Below are positions 6,512-12,621 of a stretch of 13,926 nt of DNA, piece after piece. The translations under genes were made by a program, and so were the position numbers. The notes beneath the pieces were generated by a model. That model did no database searches and had not been told where the DNA came from. It saw nothing but the letters and a program-made list of their open reading frames with translations. Source of the DNA: Candidatus Agathobaculum merdigallinarum (GTDB lineage: Bacteria; Bacillota; Clostridia; Oscillospirales; Butyricicoccaceae); assembly GCA_019115425.1 (NCBI GenBank), contig DXDO01000147.1, forward strand, positions 1 to 13,926, in the 5' to 3' direction. How positions within the stretch are numbered: position 1 is the first letter of the stretch; every line of letters starts with the position of its first letter.

Positions 6512-7884
6512 AACACACCGCATTATATCTGCGCGTATCGACCGAAGCGCAGGCGGACGAGGGTTACTCGCTCGCGGCGCAGGCGGAAAAGCTGGAGGCC
6601 TACTGCCGCATGAAAGGCATTGCGCAGTTTAAGCGCTATGTGGACGGGGGCTTCTCCGGCTCCAACCTGACCCGTCCGGCGGTCGCGGAGCTGATCGAGG
6701 CGATCCGCGGCGGCGCGGTCGAGCGGGTGGTGGTCTACAAACTCGACCGCCTGAGCCGAAGCCAGAAGGATACGCTTTACCTGATTGAGGATGTGTTCCT
6801 GCCGCACGGCGTGGATTTTGTTTCGATCAACGAGAATATTGACACCGGAAGCCCGTATGGCCGTGCGATGATCGGCATTCTGTCCGCCTTCGCCCAGCTT
6901 GAGCGCGAGAATATCTTTTTGCGTACGCGCATGGGCATGGTGGAGCGCGTCAAGCAGGGCTTCTGGCCGGGCGGCGGCAAGATCCCTTTTGGGTATGATT
7001 ATGATCCGGCCAAGGGCATTCTTGTACCCAACGGTGATGCGGATACTGTGCGCGAGATCTACGCACGGTATCTGGAGGGACAGTCCACAGGACGCATTGC
7101 ACGCGAGCTGGGGCTGAAATACGAACATCTGGTGCGGCAGATCCTCCTGCGGGAGAGCAACACAGGGGTGATCGTCTATAAGGGAGAGCGCTACCCCGGG
7201 CGGCATGAGCCGCTGATCGATCGGCAGACCTTCGCACAAGCGCAGCATCGGCTGAAAAAACAGGGAAAGCCGCGCGCAGCGGAGTCGGGCAAGCTGCTGA
7301 CCGGACTGCTGGTCTGCGGGCATTGCGGCGCAAAGATGCGATATCAGAAGTGGGGAAACGCGGGCGATAAGCTGGTCTGCTACTCGCGTGATAAGTCCAA
7401 ACCCCATCTGGTGCACGACGCAAACTGTCCCAACCGCGGCGTGATGGCGCGCGAGGTGGAGGCAGTCGTGATCCGTGACCTGTCGCGGCTTGCCGCCAAG
7501 CCCGTACCGCCGAAAGCGGAGCGGGGGGATGCAGCGGCCTGCCGCCGCGCACTGGAGCGCGCCCAGCGAAAGCTGCGGCGTTTGTATGAGCTGTATGCCG
7601 AAGGCGAGGACGATGCGCTGCGTGAAGCCATCGAGCACGCCAAAGGCGAACGCAGTCGCGCGGAAAAGGCATTGGATACGGTGCAGCAGGCTGACCGGCA
7701 GCGGGATCATACCGAGGCATACCGTGCGCTGCAGACGATCGGCTCCTGCTGGGACAGGCTCACTGCAATCGAGCGGCAAGGGCTGGTGCGCGCCTGCGTG
7801 CAGAAAATTGTTGTGCAAAATGGGAAGATCGAGGTGTATTATGCGATAGAGGGCGCGGAGACATGCGCCGCAGACGCAGGATAG
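6508..7884 (+). CDS. Large serine recombinase (SpoIVCA/CisA-like site-specific DNA recombinase)
   Basis: A complete 458-residue large serine recombinase, which cuts two att sites through a phosphoserine link and integrates, excises or inverts DNA. The resolvase domain covers about residues 4-150: LYLRVSTEAQADEGYSL carries the nucleophile S11 with R9, and YKLDRLSRSQKD at 78-88 holds conserved arginines. A recombinase domain follows at about 155-255. A zinc ribbon spans about 265-310 with C270, C273, C291 and C307, and an alpha-helical, charged segment at 345-395 is the probable coiled coil. All key residues are intact, so it should be active. It is somewhat shorter than the usual 500 or so residues. 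Start: AAAGGAAC ahead of ATG 6508. It ends about 22 bases before the interrupted sigG sequence and points toward it, the arrangement expected of an element integrated in that gene. Confidence 0.94.
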   Translation: MKHTALYLRVSTEAQADEGYSLAAQAEKLEAYCRMKGIAQFKRYVDGGFSGSNLTRPAVAELIEAIRGGAVERVVVYKLDRLSRSQKDTLYLIEDVFLPHGVDFVSINENIDTGSPYGRAMIGILSAFAQLERENIFLRTRMGMVERVKQGFWPGGGKIPFGYDYDPAKGILVPNGDADTVREIYARYLEGQSTGRIARELGLKYEHLVRQILLRESNTGVIVYKGERYPGRHEPLIDRQTFAQAQHRLKKQGKPRAAESGKLLTGLLVCGHCGAKMRYQKWGNAGDKLVCYSRDKSKPHLVHDANCPNRGVMAREVEAVVIRDLSRLAAKPVPPKAERGDAAACRRALERAQRKLRRLYELYAEGEDDALREAIEHAKGERSRAEKALDTVQQADRQRDHTEAYRALQTIGSCWDRLTAIERQGLVRACVQKIVVQNGKIEVYYAIEGAETCAADAG

Positions 7885-8399
7885 CTGTTTTTCGAGTTTG
7901 TATGTTCATGCCGATGATTATTGGGGAAATCCGGCGCTATCTGCGGGATAACAGTGCGCTGCGCGTATCGCGCAGCCTGCGGGATACCGCCTATAAGGCC
8001 ATGCAGGTGAAAGAGGCCTTTATGCGGGAGCATCAGCGCGAGCCGGATATCATGGAGCTTGCCAAAGCCATGGATGTGCCGAAGGAGGAGGTCGTGTTTG
8101 CGCTGGACTCCATCCTCGATCCGGTATCGCTGTTTGAGCCGGTGTTTCATGACGGAACGGACACCGTATGTGTAATGGATCAGGTGGGGGACAGCAAAAA
8201 TACAGACGAACAATGGCTGGCAAGCATTGCGCTGCGCGAGGCGATCGACAGCCTGAACGAACGGGAGAAAAAGATCATCCGGCTGCGCTTTTTTGAGGGG
8301 CGCACCCAGATGGAGGTGGCGGAGGAGATCCACATCTCACAGGCGCAGGTCTCGCGTCTGGAAAAGGGTGCGCTTGATCATATCCGCAAACGCATCTGA
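7863..8399 (+). CDS. sigG: Sporulation sigma factor SigG, 3' portion only (interrupted gene)
   Basis: SigG directs late forespore transcription. Homology starts abruptly at about 7908 with PMIIGEIRRYLRDN, then RVSRSLRDTAYKAMQV, EEVVFALDSILDPVSLFEP, and at the end LNEREKKIIRLRFFEGRTQM and EVAEEIHISQAQVSRLEKG. These are region 2.4, region 3 and the region 4 helix-turn-helix, with the SigG wording (EVVFALD, DPVSLFEP) that separates it from SigF. About 163 residues match the C-terminal end of a protein normally near 260. The N-terminal part, with core-binding and melting regions 2.1-2.3, is absent here and nowhere else in the window. No frameshift or stop spoils the remainder. ATG 7863 overlaps the recombinase end and has a poor ribosome site (GGAG only 2 bases away), so this half is probably not a useful protein alone. 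A terminator follows at once. Confidence 0.9.
   Translation: MRRRRRIAVFRVCMFMPMIIGEIRRYLRDNSALRVSRSLRDTAYKAMQVKEAFMREHQREPDIMELAKAMDVPKEEVVFALDSILDPVSLFEPVFHDGTDTVCVMDQVGDSKNTDEQWLASIALREAIDSLNEREKKIIRLRFFEGRTQMEVAEEIHISQAQVSRLEKGALDHIRKRI
7885..7924 (+). other. Candidate recombination junction (att site) inside sigG
   Basis: Between the recombinase stop (7884) and the first conserved SigG codon (about 7908) there are only 22 bases, so the crossover point should lie in this interval or just inside the gene. The codons for Pro-Met-Ile-Ile-Gly (7911-7924, CCGATGATTATTGG) form an imperfect palindrome with 10 of 14 positions symmetric, which could be part of a dimer-binding half site. The exact core cannot be defined without the partner site. 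Confidence 0.45.
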
Positions 8400-8406
8400 A
8401 TACGCA

Positions 8407-8438
8407 AAAGGGACTTGGGAAAATTCCCAAGTCCCTTT
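8407..8438. terminator. Bidirectional terminator between sigG and ilvE
   Basis: A 14-base perfect stem (8407-8420 with 8425-8438) with a 4-base loop, followed on the plus strand by TATTTTCT and on the minus strand by TTTTGCGT. It starts 8 bases after the sigG stop and lies about 50 bases beyond the end of ilvE, so it can serve both converging genes. It indicates that the 3' end of sigG is in its native state. Confidence 0.85.
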
Positions 8439-8486
8439 GGTATTTTCTATAGCTGGAAGCACATCACACTTCCGGTCAAAGGCGGG

Positions 8487-9554
8487 TCAGTCGACCTTTA
8501 CCGTCCAGCCCAGTTCGTCCGGCAGGGTGCCCCACTGGATGCCGGTCAGAGTGTTGTACAGCTTGTGGGTGATCTCGCCGATCTCGCCGTTGTTGATATG
8601 GGCAACCTCGTTTTCATAACGAAGTTCGCCGACCGGAGAAATCACTGCCGCGGTGCCCGTACCGAACACTTCTTCCAGTTTGCCGTCCTTGGAGGCCTGC
8701 ATCACGTCCGCGATCGGCAGACGCTCCTCGGATACAGGGATGCCCCAGTGCTTCAAGAGATCGATACAGCTCATACGGGTGACGCCGGGCAGAACCGTAC
8801 CCACGCAGGGCGCAGTATAGACCGTGCCGTCGATCTTGAAGAAGCAGTTCATCGAGCCGACCTCTTCGACATACTTATGCTCCACGCCGTCCAGCCACAG
8901 GGTCTGCTCGTAGCCGAGGTCGTGCGCCTTGACCTGGCTGATCAGGCTGGCTGCATAGTTGCCGCCGCATTTGGTAAAGCCGGTGCCGCCCGGGCAGGCA
9001 CGGGTGTATTCGTCCTCAACGAAAATCTTGACCGGATTGATGCCGGTGGAGTAATACGCGCCGACAGGGGAGCACACAATGATGAACTGGTGCGTTCTGG
9101 AAGGACGCACGCCAAGGTGCGGCTCGGTGGCGATCACGAAGGGGCGGATATACAGGCTGGTGCCCTCTGCGTGCGGCACCCAGTCCTGATCGACCGAAAC
9201 CAGCGCCTTGACCGCCTGTACAAAATCTTCGGCCGGCAGGCTGGGAAGGCACATGCGGTGGTTGGTGTTGATCATGCGTTCGGCATTTTTTTCCGGACGG
9301 AATAACTGGACCGAGCCGTCCGGCGTGCGGTAGGCCTTGAGACCTTCGAACGACTCCATCGCGTAATGGAACACCATAGCCGCGGGATCGAGCGTCAGCG
9401 GCGCATACGGGACGATGCGCGCGTCATGCCAGCCCTGCTCCTCGTCGTGATCGATTATCAGCATGTGATCGGTATAATAGATGCCGAAGCCGAGGCTGCT
9501 TTCATCCGGCTTGGGCTTTTTGTTGTTCGTGAGCTGTGTTCTGATCTGCAGCAT
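8487..9554 (-). CDS. ilvE: Branched-chain amino acid aminotransferase
   Basis: A PLP enzyme (EC 2.6.1.42) that makes or degrades leucine, isoleucine and valine by exchanging the amino group with 2-oxoglutarate/glutamate in the cytoplasm. The 355-residue product is of the longer, class II (mitochondrial-like) type. Visible signatures: HYAMESFEGLKAYR near residue 70, LYIRPFVIATEPHLGV near 140, YTRACPGGTGFTKCGGNYAA with the PLP-binding lysine K195, and LPGVTRMSCIDLLKHWGIPV further on. EEVFGTGTAAVISPVG near residue 300 is the cofactor-binding loop. ATG 9554 is chosen; a TTG further upstream at 9587 is not supported, and the ribosome site (AAAGAGTG) is weak. It stands alone on the minus strand, away from other ilv genes. 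Identification secure. Confidence 0.95.
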   Translation of the reverse strand: MLQIRTQLTNNKKPKPDESSLGFGIYYTDHMLIIDHDEEQGWHDARIVPYAPLTLDPAAMVFHYAMESFEGLKAYRTPDGSVQLFRPEKNAERMINTNHRMCLPSLPAEDFVQAVKALVSVDQDWVPHAEGTSLYIRPFVIATEPHLGVRPSRTHQFIIVCSPVGAYYSTGINPVKIFVEDEYTRACPGGTGFTKCGGNYAASLISQVKAHDLGYEQTLWLDGVEHKYVEEVGSMNCFFKIDGTVYTAPCVGTVLPGVTRMSCIDLLKHWGIPVSEERLPIADVMQASKDGKLEEVFGTGTAAVISPVGELRYENEVAHINNGEIGEITHKLYNTLTGIQWGTLPDELGWTVKVD

Positions 9555-9642
9555 GGTGGATTCACTCTTTCTTTGATTTGGTTTCAAAAGCAGCCTGTCG
9601 AATGCCTTTGCAGCACAAATTGACCTGCCGCTTTCTTCATTT

Positions 9643-9670
9643 ATTATAGCACTTTGCCAAGATAAAGCAA
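9643..9670 (-). promoter_or_regulatory. Sigma-A promoter of ilvE
   Basis: On the minus strand: -35 TTGCTT (9665-9670), a 16-base spacer and a perfect -10 TATAAT (9643-9648). The leader is about 80 bases with no hairpin pair or specifier-like structure, too short for a T-box riboswitch. Confidence 0.75.
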
Positions 9671-9690
9671 GACGTTTTTGTGCGCAAAGG

Positions 9691-9719
9691 GTGACAAACC
9701 CACCGCGGTTTGCTATAAT
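9691..9719 (+). promoter_or_regulatory. Sigma-A promoter of the NodB-like secreted protein gene
   Basis: A -35 GTGACA (9691-9696), a 17-base spacer and a perfect -10 TATAAT (9714-9719). It diverges from the ilvE promoter; the two -35 boxes are about 20 bases apart. Confidence 0.78.
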
Positions 9720-9766
9720 GTGTTCGTATGATTTGATGAAAGGAGTGACCGCGTATCAAACCGGTT

Positions 9767-10939
9767 GTGAAGAAAATCATCAGCGCCGCGTTGTGCGCGG
9801 TGCTCATGATTTTGATGCTGCCCGCCCCCGCCCGCGCGCTGACCCTGACCGCGGTCAACGACACGCTGCTGCCGCTGGACGACAGCACCATGCCCGCGCG
9901 GCTGGGCGGCGAGATGTATGTACCATACAGCGTTTTTTCATCGCTCGGCGTATCCGCATCTTCGGAGGACGGCGTACTCAGCATGTCGGCCAACGGGGAA
10001 ACGCTCAACTTTTCCCTCAATGAGGGCTATGTATACGATCAGAACTTGAACAGCTATCCTTCGCCCGCCTATAATATGAACGGCACGGTGTATGTGCCCG
10101 TCACGCTGTGCTGCGGCAAGTTCGGAATGGGATATTCCACGATTTCCGTTGCGGGCGAGACGGTTCTACGGGTCACCGACGGATCGGCCCAAAGCGATTC
10201 CAGCTTTGCCGCCGCCAAAGCGGAGGAGATCGAAACCGCCATCAATACATACAGAGGCCTGCCGGATCCGTCCGGCGAGCCAACCGTGCCGGAAACACCG
10301 GCAGAGCCGCAGGAGCCGCCGATCCCCGAGGTGGAGGAGCAGCCGACGCAGAAGCCGGCGCATGTTTATCTCACCTTTTATGGCGCGCCGACCGTGCATA
10401 CGGCTGCTGTGCTGGACGCACTCAAAAGCGCGGGGCGGACGGCAACCTTTTTCCTGCCCACGGATACATCGGTCTGGGTGGACGACCTGATCCGCCGCAT
10501 CGTTGCCGAAGGCCATACGCCCGCGCTGCTGCTGGATGCAAGCAGTGCGGACGCGGCGGACGACTTTGCTGCAAGCCTGACCGCTGCAAATGAGCGGCTG
10601 GCGTTGCTCACCGGCGTATCGACGCGCATTGTCTCCAACCAAAGCGGATGTGCGGTGCTGACGGAGAGCCAGCGCGATGCACTGACTGCTGCGGGCTACC
10701 GCCTGTGGGACGCCGCGCTTGACAGCGGCGATGAGACCCAGTCTGCCGCCCGTGCTTACGCGACGACCGCGCAGCGATTTGCCTCTACCAGCGCAACCTT
10801 GGTGGTGCGCCTGCACCACAGCCGCGCGACCGCGCAGGCCGTTCAATCCCTCGCAGCGTATATGTCGCGGCAGGGAATTCCCTCATCACGCATCACGCTG
10901 AGCACGACGCCTATCAACGGCGCTTCGGATACCCGATAA
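9767..10939 (+). CDS. Secreted protein with copper-amine-oxidase-like N-domain and degenerate NodB (polysaccharide deacetylase) domain
   Basis: A roughly 390-residue exported protein. Residues 1-24 form a signal peptide (KKIISAALCAVLMILMLPA, then ARA as a likely cleavage site). Residues about 28-136 resemble the copper amine oxidase N-terminal-like domain common in clostridial surface proteins, with two YVP repeats (MYVPYSVFSSLG; TVYVPVTLCCGKFG). A proline/glutamate linker covers about 166-197. Residues 198-385 follow the NodB deacetylase pattern (VYLTF, ATFFLPTD, DLIRRIVAEGHT), but the catalytic and metal residues are gone: TFDDGP is TFYGAP at 203-208, and the usual histidine motif after EGHT is replaced by PALLLDAS. 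It is therefore likely a non-catalytic glycan-binding or structural relative. GTG 9767 is the nearest normal start, but the ribosome site is 21 bases away; see findings. Confidence 0.8.
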   Translation: MKKIISAALCAVLMILMLPAPARALTLTAVNDTLLPLDDSTMPARLGGEMYVPYSVFSSLGVSASSEDGVLSMSANGETLNFSLNEGYVYDQNLNSYPSPAYNMNGTVYVPVTLCCGKFGMGYSTISVAGETVLRVTDGSAQSDSSFAAAKAEEIETAINTYRGLPDPSGEPTVPETPAEPQEPPIPEVEEQPTQKPAHVYLTFYGAPTVHTAAVLDALKSAGRTATFFLPTDTSVWVDDLIRRIVAEGHTPALLLDASSADAADDFAASLTAANERLALLTGVSTRIVSNQSGCAVLTESQRDALTAAGYRLWDAALDSGDETQSAARAYATTAQRFASTSATLVVRLHHSRATAQAVQSLAAYMSRQGIPSSRITLSTTPINGASDTR

Positions 10940-10954
10940 CAACAAAACCACAGT

Positions 10955-10987
10955 AAAGCCCTCCGGATTGCTGTCCGGAGGGCTTTT
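10955..10987 (+). terminator. Rho-independent terminator of the NodB-like gene
   Basis: A 12-base perfect stem (AAAGCCCTCCGG with CCGGAGGGCTTT), an 8-base loop and a trailing T-run, 15 bases after the stop codon. Confidence 0.9.
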
Positions 10988-11020
10988 ATCATGATGATGG
11001 ATATTCGAGAGGGTTTGTAA

Positions 11021-11049
11021 ATCAAAATTACCGCCTGTTTCAAACAGGC
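11021..11049 (-). terminator. Probable terminator of the SLOG/DUF1273 gene
   Basis: On the minus strand a short hairpin (GCCTGTT with AACAGGC, 3-base loop) is followed by GGTAATTTTGAT. It starts directly after the stop codon of the gene ending at 11051. The T-run is imperfect. Confidence 0.5.
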
Positions 11050-11050
11050 C

Positions 11051-11566
11051 CTAAAACAGCTGCAACTGACCGTCCGCCAGGTTGATGATTTCCAGCCCAT
11101 CGTGCTCTGCCAGACGCACAGTCTGCGCCGTGCCGCCGGGCCGGCCGTCATAATAGCAGACCAGAAGGGAAGAGGCGCCTACCATAAAGCGGTTGCGCGC
11201 TGCGTAGCAGCCTGCGTAATACCGGCGGGACAGGGCGTAAACCTGATCCGCAGCAAGCAGGCAGCGGTTAAAGCGGCGTTTCCATTCCACCGGATAGCGG
11301 TCAGCCTGACGGTCAAACGGGATGGCGCACAGCAGCTGAATGGGAAGGCTTTGCCGCATACGCAGCACGGATTCCGCCGCCCAAAGATCAAAGCCGGTGG
11401 ACATGCCGGACAGGAACCGCGTATATCCCCGGGTTGCCGCGTGTTGGACAGCTTGGTCGAGTGCGGCTTCGAGCGCCTGCGTGGCGTGCGTATCGTCCGT
11501 CTGGAACGGCATTTTTTCGATCCGATATCCGGAAAAACAGCAGGTTTCGCTCCGTCGATCTCGCAT
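11051..11566 (-). CDS. SLOG-superfamily DUF1273 protein (YpsA/YoqJ-like)
   Basis: A 171-residue protein of the DUF1273 branch of the SLOG (SMF/DprA-LOG-like) Rossmann-fold superfamily, whose members are thought to bind nucleotide ligands. Family marks: CCFSGYRIEKMPF near the N-terminus (usually CCFTGHRPEKLPF, so the H and P positions are changed here), FLSGMSTGFDLWAAE near residue 50 (the G-M-x-x-G-x-D-x-W-A-A-E motif), and GGTAQTVRLAE close to the C-terminus (the GGT-phosphate-binding-like loop). The length is in the normal range for the family. ATG 11566 follows GGAGGGG with a short spacer; frames reaching further upstream run through the promoter. A LexA-type box overlaps the transcription start region, suggesting SOS control. 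Function is unproven in the family; B. subtilis YpsA affects cell division. Confidence 0.88.
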   Translation of the reverse strand: MRDRRSETCCFSGYRIEKMPFQTDDTHATQALEAALDQAVQHAATRGYTRFLSGMSTGFDLWAAESVLRMRQSLPIQLLCAIPFDRQADRYPVEWKRRFNRCLLAADQVYALSRRYYAGCYAARNRFMVGASSLLVCYYDGRPGGTAQTVRLAEHDGLEIINLADGQLQLF

Positions 11567-11583
11567 AATGTCCCCTCCAGAAA

Positions 11584-11595
11584 GAACAAATGTTC
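11584..11595 (-). promoter_or_regulatory. Candidate LexA (SOS) box
   Basis: GAACAAATGTTC matches the GAAC-N4-GTTC core of the Firmicute LexA/DinR operator (CGAAC-N4-GTTCG), with A and T in the outer positions. It lies 10 bases downstream of the -10 hexamer of the SLOG gene, overlapping the expected start site, where a repressor would act. Confidence 0.6.
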
Positions 11596-11605
11596 TGTTT
11601 CTATC

Positions 11606-11634
11606 AGTATACACCGTTTGAAGCGAAAACGCAA
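11606..11634 (-). promoter_or_regulatory. Sigma-A promoter of the SLOG/DUF1273 gene
   Basis: On the minus strand: -35 TTGCGT (11629-11634), a 17-base spacer and a -10 TATACT (11606-11611). Confidence 0.75.
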
Positions 11635-11635
11635 G

Positions 11636-11664
11636 TTGTAAATCTGCTGAAAAGCTGGTACAAT
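11636..11664 (+). promoter_or_regulatory. Sigma-A promoter of the YihY gene
   Basis: A -35 TTGTAA (11636-11641), a 17-base spacer and a -10 TACAAT (11659-11664). Its -35 box is one base from the -35 box of the divergent SLOG promoter, so the two may compete for polymerase. Confidence 0.75.
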
Positions 11665-11696
11665 AACCGTAACAGAAAGCGGCGGAGGAAATTGCC

Positions 11697-12548
11697 ATGA
11701 ACGGACAAAATCGTTTTTTCTATCTGTTCAAACGCATGGTATACCGTTATTTTGCGGACGGCATCCCGCAGGCAGCGGCAGAACTGTCCTATTTTCTGCT
11801 GTTTTCTATATTTCCGCTGCTGATGTTTGTCAACTCGATCTTTGCGCGGCTGGATCTCTCGATCGATGAGATCACCCCAGTGCTCGAGATGCTGCCCCAG
11901 ACGCTGCGGCAGCTGATTATCGGTTATCTGAACCAGCTGTCCGGCGCGCCGTCGTTCAGCCCGATGCTGATCGGCATTGGGCTGACGCTGTACTTTTTGT
12001 CGCGCGCGGTGCGTTCCATGATGCGCACGGTCAACGATATTTATCATGTCGAGGTCACGCGCGGCATGGTCAAGGATGTGCTGATTTCACTGGGGATTAC
12101 AGCGGGCTTTCTGGTGTCGGTCGTATGCAGCTTTGTGCTGGTGGTCGCGGGGAGGGCGCTGATCCGGCTGCTGCCGCGTCTGTTTCCTATTCCGCAGGCC
12201 GCGCTCGATGTCACGCATGACGCAGGCTTTTGGGTGATGATCGTATTTATTTTTATATTCCTGATGCTGTTCAACCGTATTGTGCCCAACCTGAACCTCA
12301 AGTTCCGTGAGGTATGGCCGGGTGCGCTGTTTTCACTGGTCGCATGGATTCTGGTCTCCTGGGTGTTTTCATTCTATGTGGACAATATGGCCAGCTATTC
12401 CGTGCTGTACGGCTCGCTGGCGGCGATCATCGTACTGATGCTGTGGCTGTATATCGTCAGCATTATCCTGCTGATGGGGCCGCAGCTCAATCACACGCTG
12501 GTGGTCATGCGTCTGTACCGCGTGGAGACCGAGAAGCATTTTGACTGA
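11697..12548 (+). CDS. YihY/virulence factor BrkB family membrane protein
   Basis: A 283-residue integral membrane protein of the YihY/BrkB family. Despite old names (RNase BN, BrkB) its function is not established. The N-terminal pattern QAAAELSYFLLFSIFPLLMF (about residues 25-44) is the family signature (A-x-x-[AL]-[AS]-[FY]-x-x-x-x-[SA]-x-x-P). Further hydrophobic spans follow at about 93-112, 128-152, 177-195, 207-229 and 238-262, giving about six helices. RIVPNLNLKFREVWPGALFS around residues 192-211 is also typical of the family (a P-x-x-x-x-x-[FW]-x-x-x-x-P-G-A motif). ATG 11697 has GGAGG upstream with 7-base spacing. No terminator is obvious after the stop, so the following flavoprotein gene might be partly co-transcribed, although 73 bases separate them. 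Confidence 0.92.
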   Translation: MNGQNRFFYLFKRMVYRYFADGIPQAAAELSYFLLFSIFPLLMFVNSIFARLDLSIDEITPVLEMLPQTLRQLIIGYLNQLSGAPSFSPMLIGIGLTLYFLSRAVRSMMRTVNDIYHVEVTRGMVKDVLISLGITAGFLVSVVCSFVLVVAGRALIRLLPRLFPIPQAALDVTHDAGFWVMIVFIFIFLMLFNRIVPNLNLKFREVWPGALFSLVAWILVSWVFSFYVDNMASYSVLYGSLAAIIVLMLWLYIVSIILLMGPQLNHTLVVMRLYRVETEKHFD

Positions 12549-12621
12549 GTTTGGCTGGATCATCTCATACTTTGCGTTCCCATCCTGAGGGATGAAATAG
12601 AAACATAGGAGGATAAGAAAG

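Noticed and set aside
6523..7818. Long open frame on the minus strand over the recombinase
   Set aside because: Shadow of the serine recombinase, which has all catalytic motifs in the other direction.
7863..8399. Reading this as a complete small sigma factor or as SigF
   Set aside because: Homology begins in the middle of region 2 and regions 2.1-2.3 are absent; EEVVFALD and DPVSLFEP fit SigG rather than SigF.
8415..9305. Open frame on the plus strand over ilvE
   Set aside because: Begins in the sigG/ilvE terminator and is antisense to a clear ilvE gene.
9555..9642. T-box riboswitch or attenuator upstream of ilvE
   Set aside because: The leader is only about 80 bases with no terminator or T-box sequence.
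12581..12594. Hairpin CATCC-TGAG-GGATG between yihY and the flavoprotein gene
   Set aside because: A 5-base stem with no T-run is too weak to be called a terminator.
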